Source: Candidatus Dormiibacterota bacterium
GTDB taxonomy: Bacteria > Chloroflexota > Dormibacteria > Aeolococcales > Aeolococcaceae
Length of the DNA stretch: 55,839 nt
Assembly: GCA_003135895.1 (NCBI GenBank)
Contig: PNBE01000162.1
Coordinates: 63,111 to 118,949, forward strand
Direction: 5' to 3'
The stretch's first letter is position 1, and each line of letters starts with the position of its first letter. This document shows positions 44,517 to 52,494 of this stretch, in pieces. The notes under the pieces were generated by a model. It was given only the letters and a program-made list of their open reading frames with translations. It was not told the origin of the DNA and ran no database searches. The position numbers and the translations under genes are program-made.

Positions 44517-44988
44517 GCGCGCCCTGAAGATGGATGTCGAATCGCAGACCGCCATCGTCTGTGACCGCAACCAGCGTTGCACGCTCGGCGTCGGAGAGGC
44601 TCCCAAGCACCGGATCCGCCGCATTGGCCTCATCCTCATCGGGGAAGTACATCCGCGTCACCAGGCGCGTGAGCAGGCCGCGCGCGAACACCGACACGTC
44701 GAGGTGCGGCGCCTCCACCCCGCTGTGGTCGACGGCGTTGCGCGCGGGCTTGGTGGTGACGATGGCGAAATGCCCCTCGTCGTCGGTCGGGCAACGGCCG
44801 GCGCCCTCGGCCTGCCAGGTTTCGATCAGCCCGTCCGGGACGGGTTCACCGGCTCCGTCGAACACCTGACCGGAGATGCGCACCGCGCCCGGCGTTCCCT
44901 CGCCGGCGACGTGGGCTCCGATGGTGGTCGCCAGCCCGATCCGGAAGAACGGTCCGACGGTTTGCGAGGGAGTGAGTGGGAGTGTCAT
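44491..44988 (-). CDS. pcaG: protocatechuate 3,4-dioxygenase alpha subunit
   Basis: 165-residue structural alpha subunit of the intradiol dioxygenase. SQTVGPFFRIGL at the start, GLIETWQAEGAGRC, and the VFARGLLTRLVTRMYFPDED segment identify PcaG. The iron ligands found in the beta subunit are absent, as expected. ATG at 44988 overlaps the pcaH stop by 4 nt, which couples 1:1 synthesis. Confidence 0.93.
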   Translation of the reverse strand: MTLPLTPSQTVGPFFRIGLATTIGAHVAGEGTPGAVRISGQVFDGAGEPVPDGLIETWQAEGAGRCPTDDEGHFAIVTTKPARNAVDHSGVEAPHLDVSVFARGLLTRLVTRMYFPDEDEANAADPVLGSLSDAERATLVAVTDDGGLRFDIHLQGARETVFFDR

Positions 44989-45683
44989 TCCGGCGCATCA
45001 TCGTCGAGCGGCGTGGCCTGACGCCCCGCGACCACGATGTCCCAGGCGTAGCCGAGCGACCACTCCGGCTCGGTAAGCTCGAGCGACCAACGTGCCACCA
45101 GCCGCTGTCGCGACTCCTCATCAGGCACCGACATGAGCACCGGGTCCTGGGCGAAGAGCGGGTCTCCGGGAAAGTACATCTGGGTGATCAGCCGTTGCGT
45201 GAACGCTGGGGAGAACACCGAGAAATGCACGTGCGCCGGCCGCCAGGCGTTGGGATGGTTGCGCCAGGGGTAGGCGCCGGGCTTGATGGTGATGAACCGG
45301 TAACCGCCCTCGGCGTCGGTGAGGCAGCGGCCCGCACCGCTGAAGTTGGGGTCGAGGGGTGCTTGATGCTGATCCGAGAGGTGCGCATAGCGACCTGAGG
45401 CGTTCGCCTGCCAGACCTCGATGAGCGCGCCGGCCAGCGGGTTCCCATCCTCGTCGAGCACGCGACCACTGATCGTGATCCGCTCCCCGAGCGGCTCCCC
45501 GTCGTGCTGCCGAGTGAGGTCATGGTCGAGGGTGCCGATTGTCTCGCCGGCGAGCAGCGGTGCGGTGAGCTCGCCAAGCCGCCCCGGGTGCACGCGCAAC
45601 GGCTGTTTCGGTGCGCGCAGCAGGCTCGATCCGTATGCCGGCGAGTCATTGGGCGGATGCACGGAGCGCGAGGATGCTGGCAT
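44985..45683 (-). CDS. pcaH: protocatechuate 3,4-dioxygenase beta subunit
   Basis: Catalytic Fe(III) subunit that cleaves protocatechuate between the two hydroxyls. It is 232 residues. All four iron ligands are visible: Tyr99 (GRYAH), Tyr138 (GAYPW), His151 and His153 (RPAHVHFS). The R-x-H-P-N-A-W stretch before them is typical. ATG 45683 directly follows the pcaF stop (TGAATG). Confidence 0.95.
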   Translation of the reverse strand: MPASSRSVHPPNDSPAYGSSLLRAPKQPLRVHPGRLGELTAPLLAGETIGTLDHDLTRQHDGEPLGERITISGRVLDEDGNPLAGALIEVWQANASGRYAHLSDQHQAPLDPNFSGAGRCLTDAEGGYRFITIKPGAYPWRNHPNAWRPAHVHFSVFSPAFTQRLITQMYFPGDPLFAQDPVLMSVPDEESRQRLVARWSLELTEPEWSLGYAWDIVVAGRQATPLDDDAPE

Positions 45684-46865
45684 TCAGGCCTCCAGGACCA
45701 CAGCGAGCCCCTGACCCACCCCGATGCAGATCGCGGCAAGGCCGAAGCCGCCGCCACGACGCCGCAACTCGTGCGCAAGTGAGCCGATGATGCGCGCGCC
45801 GGAGCACCCGATCGGATGGCCGATCGCGATCGCCCCGCCATTCGGATTCACCTTCTCGGGATCGAGCTCCGGCCAGTCTCGAAGGCAGGCGAGCGATTGC
45901 GCCGCGAACGCCTCGTTGAGCTCGACCACCGCCAGGTCCTCCCATCCGATTCCCGCGCGGCTCAACGCCGCGTTGGCGGCAGCGACCGGTCCGATGCCGT
46001 ACAGCGGCGGTTCGACCGCGCTGACGCCGCGGGCGACGATGCGGGCCAGCGGCTCTCGTCCGGCGCGGCGTGCACCAGCGGCATCCGCAAGCAGGACGGC
46101 GGCGGCGCCATCGTTGAGTGGGGACGCGTTGCCCGCAGTGACCGTTCCGTCGGGTCGAAACGCGGGTCGAAGTGCGGCCAGGGCGTCGATCGACGTGTCG
46201 GGGCGAATGCTCTCGTCACGATGCAGGTCGTTCCCGTCCACCGCGACCGCCTCGTTGTCGTACCGCCCGGCATCCCACGCGGCGGCCGCCCGGCGGTGGC
46301 TGCGCAGCGCGAAGGCGTCCTGCTCCTCGCGGCTGATCGAGTACCTGGTTGCCAGCAGCTCGGCGCCCTCGCCGAGGGAGATCGTCCAGTTCGCCGGCAT
46401 CCGCGGATTGACCATGCGCCAGCCGAGGGTCGTGGAGAACAGCGTCTCGTTGGTCCGCGCGTATGCGCGCTCCGGTTTGAGCAGCACCCAGGGTGCGCGA
46501 CTCATCGATTCGACGCCCCCCGCGACGCAGACCGAGTGATCGCCGACGGCGATCGCCCGGCTCGCGGCGATGACCGCTTCGAGTCCCGAGCCGCACAGCC
46601 GGTTGACGGTCGTGCCCGGCACGGTCGGCGGGACGCCGGCGAGCAGCAGCGCCATGCGCGCGAGGTTGCGGTTGTCCTCACCGGCTCCGTTGCCATCGCC
46701 GAACACGACATCACCGATCTCTGCCGGATCCAGTGCCGGGCTTCGGTGCACGATCGCCGAGACGACCCCCGCCGCGAGGTCATCGGGACGCACACCGGCG
46801 AGCGCGCCGCCATGACGCCCGATCGGCGTGCGCACCGCGTCCAGGATGAAGACGTCCTCGCTCAC
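45684..46865 (-). CDS. pcaF: beta-ketoadipyl-CoA thiolase
   Basis: Thiolase that splits beta-ketoadipyl-CoA into succinyl-CoA and acetyl-CoA. It is 393 residues. The catalytic residues are Cys91 (NRLCGSGLEA), His350 (GHPIGCSGAR) and Cys380 (AICIGVGQG). The insert NPRMPANWTISLGEGAE fits the PcaF/PaaJ group. GTG 46865 overlaps the catJ stop by 4 nt. It ends the pathway. Confidence 0.93.
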   Translation of the reverse strand: MSEDVFILDAVRTPIGRHGGALAGVRPDDLAAGVVSAIVHRSPALDPAEIGDVVFGDGNGAGEDNRNLARMALLLAGVPPTVPGTTVNRLCGSGLEAVIAASRAIAVGDHSVCVAGGVESMSRAPWVLLKPERAYARTNETLFSTTLGWRMVNPRMPANWTISLGEGAELLATRYSISREEQDAFALRSHRRAAAAWDAGRYDNEAVAVDGNDLHRDESIRPDTSIDALAALRPAFRPDGTVTAGNASPLNDGAAAVLLADAAGARRAGREPLARIVARGVSAVEPPLYGIGPVAAANAALSRAGIGWEDLAVVELNEAFAAQSLACLRDWPELDPEKVNPNGGAIAIGHPIGCSGARIIGSLAHELRRRGGGFGLAAICIGVGQGLAVVLEA

Positions 46866-47623
46866 GCGCCCTTGGTCGCCTCGAGACGGCGCAACACGTC
46901 GAGCTCCTCGTCGGTCGGGGGGTCGGTGGTTGCGAGGTCCGTTGACACCCCGAGCGGCCAGCCGGTGGCAGCTCGAGCGTCCTCCGCCGTGGATCCGGGG
47001 TGAACGCTCACCAGCGTGAGCTCGCAGGTCTCCGGGTCGGGCGACAGGATGCCGAAGTCGGTGATCACGACCCTGGGTCCAGACCCGCTCAGACCGAGTC
47101 GCCGGCGATCGCCCGGCCCGCGTCCAAAGCCGACCGAGGTGATGAAGTCGACGCGATCGACGAACGTTCTCGGAGTCTGGCGGAGCACCACCACGACCTC
47201 GCGGCACGAGGCGGCGATTTCGGGCGCGCCCCCCGCTCCGGGGAGGCGGACTTTGGGATTTCGGTAGTCGGTGCCGATCACGGTGGTGTTGATATTGGCG
47301 TAGCGGTCGATCTGGGCGGCGCTCAGGAAGCCGACATCGATCCTTCCCGGTTGCAGCCAGTAGTTGAAGACCTCCGGAACGCTCACGACCACATCCGCGG
47401 TCTCGGCAAGGATGCCGTCGCCGATCGAAAGCGGCAGCCGGTCCGGTTTGGCGCCGAGCGTCCCCGACTCGTAGATGAGCACGACGTCGGGAGCGCGTGT
47501 GAAGCGGGCGAGATTTGCGGCGGTGCTCGGCAGCCCGATGCCGACGAAGCACACGGTGCCGTTGTGCAGCTGACGTGCCGCAGCCACGGTCATCATCTCG
47601 TCTGCCGTGTACGCCGCCGTCAC
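46862..47623 (-). CDS. catJ: 3-oxoadipate CoA-transferase subunit B, CatJ type
   Basis: Beta subunit (253 residues) of the transferase that moves CoA from succinyl-CoA to beta-ketoadipate. MMTVAAARQLHNGTVCFVGIGLPS, then IYESGTLGAKPDRLPLSIGDG with the catalytic Glu of the ESG motif. AAQIDRYANINTTVIG and VRLPGAGGAPEIA match the larger CatJ/glutaconate-transferase-like branch rather than classic short PcaJ. The Glu makes an IpdB-like hydrolase unlikely. GTG 47623 overlaps the catI stop. Confidence 0.9.
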   Translation of the reverse strand: MTAAYTADEMMTVAAARQLHNGTVCFVGIGLPSTAANLARFTRAPDVVLIYESGTLGAKPDRLPLSIGDGILAETADVVVSVPEVFNYWLQPGRIDVGFLSAAQIDRYANINTTVIGTDYRNPKVRLPGAGGAPEIAASCREVVVVLRQTPRTFVDRVDFITSVGFGRGPGDRRRLGLSGSGPRVVITDFGILSPDPETCELTLVSVHPGSTAEDARAATGWPLGVSTDLATTDPPTDEELDVLRRLEATKGA

Positions 47624-48444
47624 GCCGCGGGTGCTCGGCGCATCACGTTCTCGTCCATCCAGCGGAGGAACGTGTCCCGATCCTTGCTGATCGCGTCCCA
47701 CTCTGTATAGAACCCATTGTCCCGTAAGGAATATCCCTGCGCATACGAGGGGTGCGATCCCCCCGGGGCGACGGCGACGTAGGTCGTCGCGAACGAGGGA
47801 AGCACGACCTCCTGAGGCTTGTGATCAAGGCTGTCGACGATCTCCTCCACGGTGATCAGCGATCGTTTCGCGGCGAGCACCGCCTCCTTCTGCACGCCGA
47901 GGATGCCCCACATCTGCACGTTGCCCTTCCGATCAGCGCGCTGCGCATGGATGATCGTGACGTCGGGCGACAACGCGGGAACGGCGGTCAACACCTCGCC
48001 GGTGAACGGACAGGTGATCGGCCTGATGGTGTCCGTCTGTGCCGGCAGGTCGGTGCCCACGTAGCCGCGGAGCACGGCGAAGGGAAGACCGCTCGCCCCG
48101 GCGAGGTATCGGTTGGCCATGCCCGCATGGCTGTGCTCTTCCAGCTCCAGAGGCAGCGGCCATGCGTTCTCGACCGCGTCACGAAACCTGTGGAGGGAGC
48201 CGACACCCGGGTTGCCGCCCCAGGAGAAGATGAGCTTTGACGCGCATCCCATGCCGATCAGCTGGTCGTAGACGAGGTCCGGGGTCATTCGCACCAGGGT
48301 CAGATCGCGACGTCCCTGGCGGATGATCTCGTGACCTGCCGCGAACGGGATGAGATGGGTGAACCCCTCCATCACCAGGGTGTCGCCGTCGTGCACGGCC
48401 GCAGCGATGCCCTCGGGCAGCGAGACGATCTCAGCCATGCTCAC
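47620..48444 (-). CDS. catI: 3-oxoadipate CoA-transferase subunit A, CatI type
   Basis: Alpha subunit (274 residues; 272 from the ATG at 48438) of the 3-oxoadipate CoA-transferase. GDTLVMEGFTHLIPFAAGHEI, SWGGNPGVGSLHRFRDAVENAWP, HAGMANRYLAGASGLPFAVLRGYVGTDL and DVTIIHAQRADRKGNVQMWG are typical of CatI. It is the first gene of the pca operon. A GTTCG-N5-CGCAC site lies 11-25 nt upstream of its start codon, a place where a bound regulator could block or activate transcription. Confidence 0.9.
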   Translation of the reverse strand: MSMAEIVSLPEGIAAAVHDGDTLVMEGFTHLIPFAAGHEIIRQGRRDLTLVRMTPDLVYDQLIGMGCASKLIFSWGGNPGVGSLHRFRDAVENAWPLPLELEEHSHAGMANRYLAGASGLPFAVLRGYVGTDLPAQTDTIRPITCPFTGEVLTAVPALSPDVTIIHAQRADRKGNVQMWGILGVQKEAVLAAKRSLITVEEIVDSLDHKPQEVVLPSFATTYVAVAPGGSHPSYAQGYSLRDNGFYTEWDAISKDRDTFLRWMDENVMRRAPAA

Positions 48445-48454
48445 AGATCAACAT

Positions 48455-48469
48455 GTTCGCGTAGCGCAC
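48455..48469. promoter_or_regulatory. PcaR-type operator next to catI
   Basis: GTTCGCGTAGCGCAC matches the pattern GTTCG-N5-CGCAC described for PcaR (IclR family) of Pseudomonas putida. It lies 11 nt from the catI start, in an AT-richer stretch than the surrounding genes. Confidence 0.6.
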
Positions 48470-48568
48470 ACTCCTATTCGCAACCATAGCTTTTTGGTTC
48501 ATTCGTCGGCGCGTCCGCAGGGTTGCCTGCCCTGGCGACAATGTAATATGTTCATTCAGAGAACCTAG

Positions 48569-48583
48569 GTTCGCTATGCGAAC
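48569..48583. promoter_or_regulatory. PcaR-type operator upstream of pobA
   Basis: GTTCGCTATGCGAAC is a perfect inverted repeat with the same GTTCG-N5-CG core, centred 114 bp from the catI-proximal site. The palindrome GAACCTAGGTTC (48561-48572) overlaps its left arm. Both sites lie between the divergent catI and pobA genes. Confidence 0.6.
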
Positions 48584-48716
48584 ACTATGCCATTGGTAAG
48601 TGCGGGTGCCAGGCAATGTCTCAGGGGGACGCCGCGATCGACGAGTTCACAGAGCTGCGCTGGGTCGCCGTGCAAGGCCGTCGCCGGCCGTTCCCGTCTT
48701 AAGCGGTCCTCGCGGC

Positions 48717-49895
48717 GTGCGCACCCAGGTCGCGATCGTCGGCGCCGGTCCGGCGGGGCTCATGCTCGCGCATCTGCTGAGCCTCGAGGGCATCGAGTCG
48801 ATCGTCATCGAGTCGAGAACGCGGGCATATGTGGAGCAACGTGTGCGCGCCGGCGTGCTCGAGCAGGGGACCGCCGACCTGCTCGACGCCACCGGCGTCG
48901 GGGCGAGGATGCGCAGCCAGGGTCTCGTGCATCACGGCATCCGCCTTCGCTTCGGCGGCGGCGATCACCGCATCGACTTCGGCGCGCTCACCGGTGGACG
49001 CGGGATCATCGTGTACGGACAGCAGGAGATCGTCCAGGACCTGATCGCGATCCGCCTGTCGGCCGGCCACCCGATCCTGTTCGAGGTCAGCGATGTGCGC
49101 TTGCGCGACATCGAGACGCCGCACCCCTCGGTCAGCTTCCTGCTGGATGGCGCCGCCATGACCATCGAATGTGACGCTATCGCCGGGTGCGACGGCTTCC
49201 ATGGCGTGTCGCGTGACAGCATTCCCGACGGCGTCCTGACGGCGTACGAGCGCGAGTACCCGTTTGCATGGCTTGGAATCCTTGCCAGCGTGGCTCCTTC
49301 GAGTGAGGAGCTGATCTATTGCTATCACGAGCGTGGCTTCGCGCTCCTGAGCATGCGATCCCCCACGGTGAGCCGTCTCTACCTGCAGGTGCCCGCCGAT
49401 GAGCGCATCGGCGACTGGCCCGACGCGCGCATCTGGGAGGAATTGCAGACCAGACTCGCGGCCGGCGCCTGGTCGCTCGCCGAAGGCCCCATCATCGAGA
49501 AGGGCATCTCGGCCATGCGCAGCTTCGTCGTCGAACCGATGCAGTTCGGCCGGCTGTTCCTGAGCGGCGATGCGGCGCACATCGTCCCACCCACCGGCGC
49601 CAAGGGGATGAACCTCGCCATTCGCGACGTGAGCATCCTGTCCGATGCGCTGACCGCGTTCTTCCGCAGCGGCGACGCCACCTTGCTCGGTGCATACTCG
49701 ACCAGCTGTCTGCGCCGTGTCTGGAGAGCGCAGCAGTTCTCGTGGTGGATGACATCGATGCTCCATCGCTTTCCGGACAGTGATGCCTACCAGGCGCGGT
49801 TGCAGCTGGCGCAGCTCGCATATACGGTCGACTCGCGCGTGGCTTGCACGAGCCTCGCGGAGAATTACGTGGGGTACGAATGGGCGACGTCATGA
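48717..49895 (+). CDS. pobA: 4-hydroxybenzoate 3-monooxygenase
   Basis: FAD/NADPH enzyme converting 4-hydroxybenzoate to protocatechuate, which feeds the pca operon. GTG 48717 gives 392 residues beginning VRTQVAIVGAGPAG, the same start point and length as characterised PobA. The FAD fingerprint, YVEQRVRAGVLEQGT (substrate/FAD Arg region), GCDGFHGVSR (DG motif) and FLSGDAAHIVPPTGAKGMNLA (GD motif) are all present. The following RDV replaces the more usual SDV. The Cys and Tyr environment was not checked residue by residue. It diverges from catI. Confidence 0.93.
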   Translation: MRTQVAIVGAGPAGLMLAHLLSLEGIESIVIESRTRAYVEQRVRAGVLEQGTADLLDATGVGARMRSQGLVHHGIRLRFGGGDHRIDFGALTGGRGIIVYGQQEIVQDLIAIRLSAGHPILFEVSDVRLRDIETPHPSVSFLLDGAAMTIECDAIAGCDGFHGVSRDSIPDGVLTAYEREYPFAWLGILASVAPSSEELIYCYHERGFALLSMRSPTVSRLYLQVPADERIGDWPDARIWEELQTRLAAGAWSLAEGPIIEKGISAMRSFVVEPMQFGRLFLSGDAAHIVPPTGAKGMNLAIRDVSILSDALTAFFRSGDATLLGAYSTSCLRRVWRAQQFSWWMTSMLHRFPDSDAYQARLQLAQLAYTVDSRVACTSLAENYVGYEWATS

Positions 49896-50761
49896 CAGCA
49901 TCTGAAGCGAGTGCAACCGCCCTCACCGGGCAGGTGATTGACCGGCTGGAACAGTGCCCCGATCCCAGGCTTCGAGAGCTGGTCGGCGGCCTCATCCGCC
50001 ATCTGCACGAATTTGCTGTGGAGCAGGCGCTCACCGAGCCCGAATGGATGGCGGGGATTCGCTTCCTCACCGATGTCGGGCAGATGTGCACCGATCAGCG
50101 TCAGGAGTTCATCCTGCTCTCGGACACCCTTGGACTCTCGATGCTCGTCGACCTCATCAACCATGGGGCCGGGAGCAGTGCGACCGAGTCGACGGTGCTC
50201 GGCCCGTTCTACGTCGAAGGCTCGCCCTGGCGATCCAACGGCGACGCGATCACCGGCGACCTCGGAACCCAGCCGCTGCTGGTCAGCGGCCACGTTCGAG
50301 ACACCGCGGGACGGCCGCTGTCCGGCGCCACCGTCGACGTGTGGCAGAACGCGACCAATCGACTCTATGCGGTGCAGGATGGCGCGCAGTCACCGGAAAA
50401 CCTTCGAGGACGGTTTCACACCGACGTCGATGGCGCCTTCGCCTTCCGCACCGTACGCCCGGTGGACTACCCGATCCCCGACGACGGTCCGGTCGGCAGG
50501 ATGTTGCAGGCAACGAGGCGCCACCCGTGGCGACCGGCGCATATCCATTTCGTGGTGTCCGCAGACGGGTGTATCCCGGTGACGACCCATGTCTTCGACT
50601 CGGCGAGCCCGTACCTCGAATCGGACGTGGTCTTCGGCGTCAAACAGTCACTGGTGCGAACGCTCGTCGAGCACGATCCCGCGGTCGAGCCGGAGCCCGC
50701 GGGGGTAAACGGGCGCTGGTACACGGTCGACGTCGACATCGCGCTGAGCCCGGCGTCGTAG
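49892..50761 (+). CDS. intradiol dioxygenase, hydroxyquinol/catechol 1,2-dioxygenase-like
   Basis: Fe(III) intradiol dioxygenase with the N-terminal dimerisation helix domain, 289 residues. DVGQMCTDQRQEFILLSDTLGLSMLVDLIN and ESTVLGPFYVEGSP are closest to hydroxyquinol 1,2-dioxygenases. Iron ligands are Tyr159 (NRLYAVQ), Tyr193 (VDYPIPDDG), His217 and His219 (RPAHIHF). ATG 49892 overlaps the pobA stop (ATGA). Hydroxyquinol cleavage would need maleylacetate reductase, which is not in the window. Catechol remains possible. Confidence 0.88.
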   Translation: MTASEASATALTGQVIDRLEQCPDPRLRELVGGLIRHLHEFAVEQALTEPEWMAGIRFLTDVGQMCTDQRQEFILLSDTLGLSMLVDLINHGAGSSATESTVLGPFYVEGSPWRSNGDAITGDLGTQPLLVSGHVRDTAGRPLSGATVDVWQNATNRLYAVQDGAQSPENLRGRFHTDVDGAFAFRTVRPVDYPIPDDGPVGRMLQATRRHPWRPAHIHFVVSADGCIPVTTHVFDSASPYLESDVVFGVKQSLVRTLVEHDPAVEPEPAGVNGRWYTVDVDIALSPAS

Positions 50762-50771
50762 CTTCGCGGGG

Positions 50772-51560
50772 CTAACTCGGAGGCAGCGCCGCCTCTTCCA
50801 GCTGCTGCTGCACCCGCCGCATCCCCTGCAGCCAGCGCTCGGGGTCATCGGCCTTGCGATGCATCCACGTCTCCGCGATCGGGTCGGAGACAACCAGGAA
50901 GCGTTCATCGCGGATGGCGTCGACGACAAGCCCGGCCACATAACCGGCGTCCTTGATCGGACCGGCAACCGCGGCCGCGAACCTGGGATCGGCGCGCTCC
51001 AGCATCGGCGTCTTCACCCCCAGCGGGGCGAGCAGCGAGACGCGGATGCCGCGGTGGTGATAGGTGATCGAGAGCCACTCGGCGAGTCCCACCACCGCAT
51101 GCTTGGTCGTCGCGTAGGTGACGTTGCCGTGGCTGGTGAGGATTCCCGCCATCGATGCGGTGTGCACGAGATAGCCGGTTCCGCGCGCAAGCATTCCGGG
51201 GAGCACCGCGCGGACCGCGTACACGTGGGCCATGACGTTGATCGCCCACTGCTCGTTCCAGACCTCGGGCTCCGTGGTCAGGATGTCAGCGCCGGTTGCG
51301 ACGCCGGCGTTGCTGAAGCAGATGTCGATCGGACCGAGTCGCGAGGAGACCTCGGCCACCATCGAGTTCACCGAAGCTTCGTCGCTGACGTCGGTGGTGA
51401 CCGCGATCCCGTCGACTTCTGCGGCGATCGCCTGGCAGCCTTCCGCGTCACGATCGACAACAGCGACCTGCGCGCCCGCGGCGGCAAGAGCCCGGCACGA
51501 CGCTGCCCCGATACCACTCGCTCCACCGGTGACGATGGTCACCCTGCCGCTCAGTTCGAT
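50772..51560 (-). CDS. short-chain dehydrogenase/reductase, probable ATC start
   Basis: NAD(P)-dependent SDR of 262 residues. TGGASGIGAA is the cofactor loop, CFSNAG is the NNAG-like motif, the catalytic Ser lies in HTASMAG, and YATTK holds the Tyr and Lys. The canonical SDR N-terminus ELSGRVTIVTGG follows directly on an ATC at 51560. GGAG (51568-51571) lies 7 nt upstream of that ATC. No ATG, GTG or TTG is in frame near it, and ATG 51668 lies inside the neighbouring gene. A CTG at 51551 is another option. It is convergent with the dioxygenase gene. Confidence 0.85.
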   Translation of the reverse strand: MELSGRVTIVTGGASGIGAASCRALAAAGAQVAVVDRDAEGCQAIAAEVDGIAVTTDVSDEASVNSMVAEVSSRLGPIDICFSNAGVATGADILTTEPEVWNEQWAINVMAHVYAVRAVLPGMLARGTGYLVHTASMAGILTSHGNVTYATTKHAVVGLAEWLSITYHHRGIRVSLLAPLGVKTPMLERADPRFAAAVAGPIKDAGYVAGLVVDAIRDERFLVVSDPIAETWMHRKADDPERWLQGMRRVQQQLEEAALPPS

Positions 51561-51639
51561 GACGCCACTCCCTGCGAATCGATGACCAACGCCGCACTCG
51601 TATGGGCGACGACGGAAGTCTAGTGCCGCACTGCGACCG

Positions 51640-52407
51640 TCAGTGTTTGACTTCCTCGGGTGTCTCATACCAGCGAATGCGTTCGCCGACGCGGCCGCGC
51701 AGACGCCAGGCCCGCGACTTCGGTGCATCGTCGATCGCCCGCAGCAGCGACGTGACCTGCGCCGCGACATCATTGGTTGTCCGGGGCAAGCGCTCCTGGG
51801 ACCACAACTCTGCGACCTTCGGCGCGTTCCGCTCGACTGTGTGGCAGAAGCCCCAGTCCTTCCCGAGGACCGACCGGATCCGAGGGAGGCTGATCCCCTC
51901 GACCTCGCCGTCGTCCTCGGTGAGCGCGTGGTCCGCGAGCAGGCACAGAGTGTCCCCGAGATCCTTCCGGTTGATCTCCCACACCTGGAGTTTGGTGAGC
52001 AGCAGATCCGCGAGGGTGATCGTTGGTGCCGGACCGTCGAGCCGGGCGCGCAGATCGAGCTTGTGCGACATCACCAACTCGTCGATGACCACGTCGATCG
52101 ACCATCGACCGGCCGGCTCCCCGTAATACAGCCGCGTGGCGCCATGCAGGCCGTTGAAGAACTGGTCCGGGAGGTAGCCCTGGGTCATGAGCAGTGCCTT
52201 GAATTTCGTGGCTGCAGCCGCGCTGATCGCGAAATCCATGTCCTGGTACGAGCGCCCGAACGGTCCGTCGTGGACGCTCGGGCAACGCAGCCAGATCGCC
52301 AGCCCCCCGATGAGCCGCGCCGACAGCCCCAGCGTCACGGCCGCCTCCGCGAGCCTCTTCGCCTCATCGCGGATGTCGGAAAGGATCAGCGTCTCGCTGT
52401 CCGCCAT
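51640..52407 (-). CDS. orphan nucleotidyltransferase-like protein (AbiEii-type fold)
   Basis: 255-residue protein with a minimal nucleotidyltransferase-like core. RLIGGLAIWLRCPS is the GG loop, followed by RSYQDMDFAIS with the acidic D-x-D metal pair. A third acidic residue lies in WSIDVVIDEL. TLADLLLTKLQVWEINRKDLGDTLCLLAD resembles the helical part of AbiEii-like toxins. No antitoxin (AbiEi-like) gene is adjacent, so a toxin role is not supported. It stands alone. Confidence 0.6.
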   Translation of the reverse strand: MADSETLILSDIRDEAKRLAEAAVTLGLSARLIGGLAIWLRCPSVHDGPFGRSYQDMDFAISAAAATKFKALLMTQGYLPDQFFNGLHGATRLYYGEPAGRWSIDVVIDELVMSHKLDLRARLDGPAPTITLADLLLTKLQVWEINRKDLGDTLCLLADHALTEDDGEVEGISLPRIRSVLGKDWGFCHTVERNAPKVAELWSQERLPRTTNDVAAQVTSLLRAIDDAPKSRAWRLRGRVGERIRWYETPEEVKH

Positions 52408-52432
52408 CAGCAGGATCCGATCAGCATCAGGA

Positions 52433-52476
52433 CATGGTAAGGGCGGCCGGTGGGATCACCGACCGCCCTTATCATG
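52433..52476. terminator. long near-perfect hairpin between permease and nucleotidyltransferase genes
   Basis: CATGG-TAAGGGCGG-C-CGGTG pairs with CACCG-A-CCGCCCTTA-TCATG around a GGAT loop. That is about 18 pairs with one mismatch and one G-T pair. It lies 18 nt past the permease stop on the minus strand and probably ends that transcript. Confidence 0.55.
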
Positions 52477-52494
52477 CCCAAGGGGCCGAGTCGC

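Noticed and set aside
46862-48444. IpdAB-type steroid ring hydrolase instead of a CoA-transferase
   Set aside because: Subunit B keeps the ESG catalytic Glu, and the genes sit at the head of a complete beta-ketoadipate operon.
48616-48702. 28-codon ORF (MSQGDAAIDEF...) just before pobA
   Set aside because: Weak ribosome site, no known leader-peptide features, and short enough to arise by chance; left out of the gene list.
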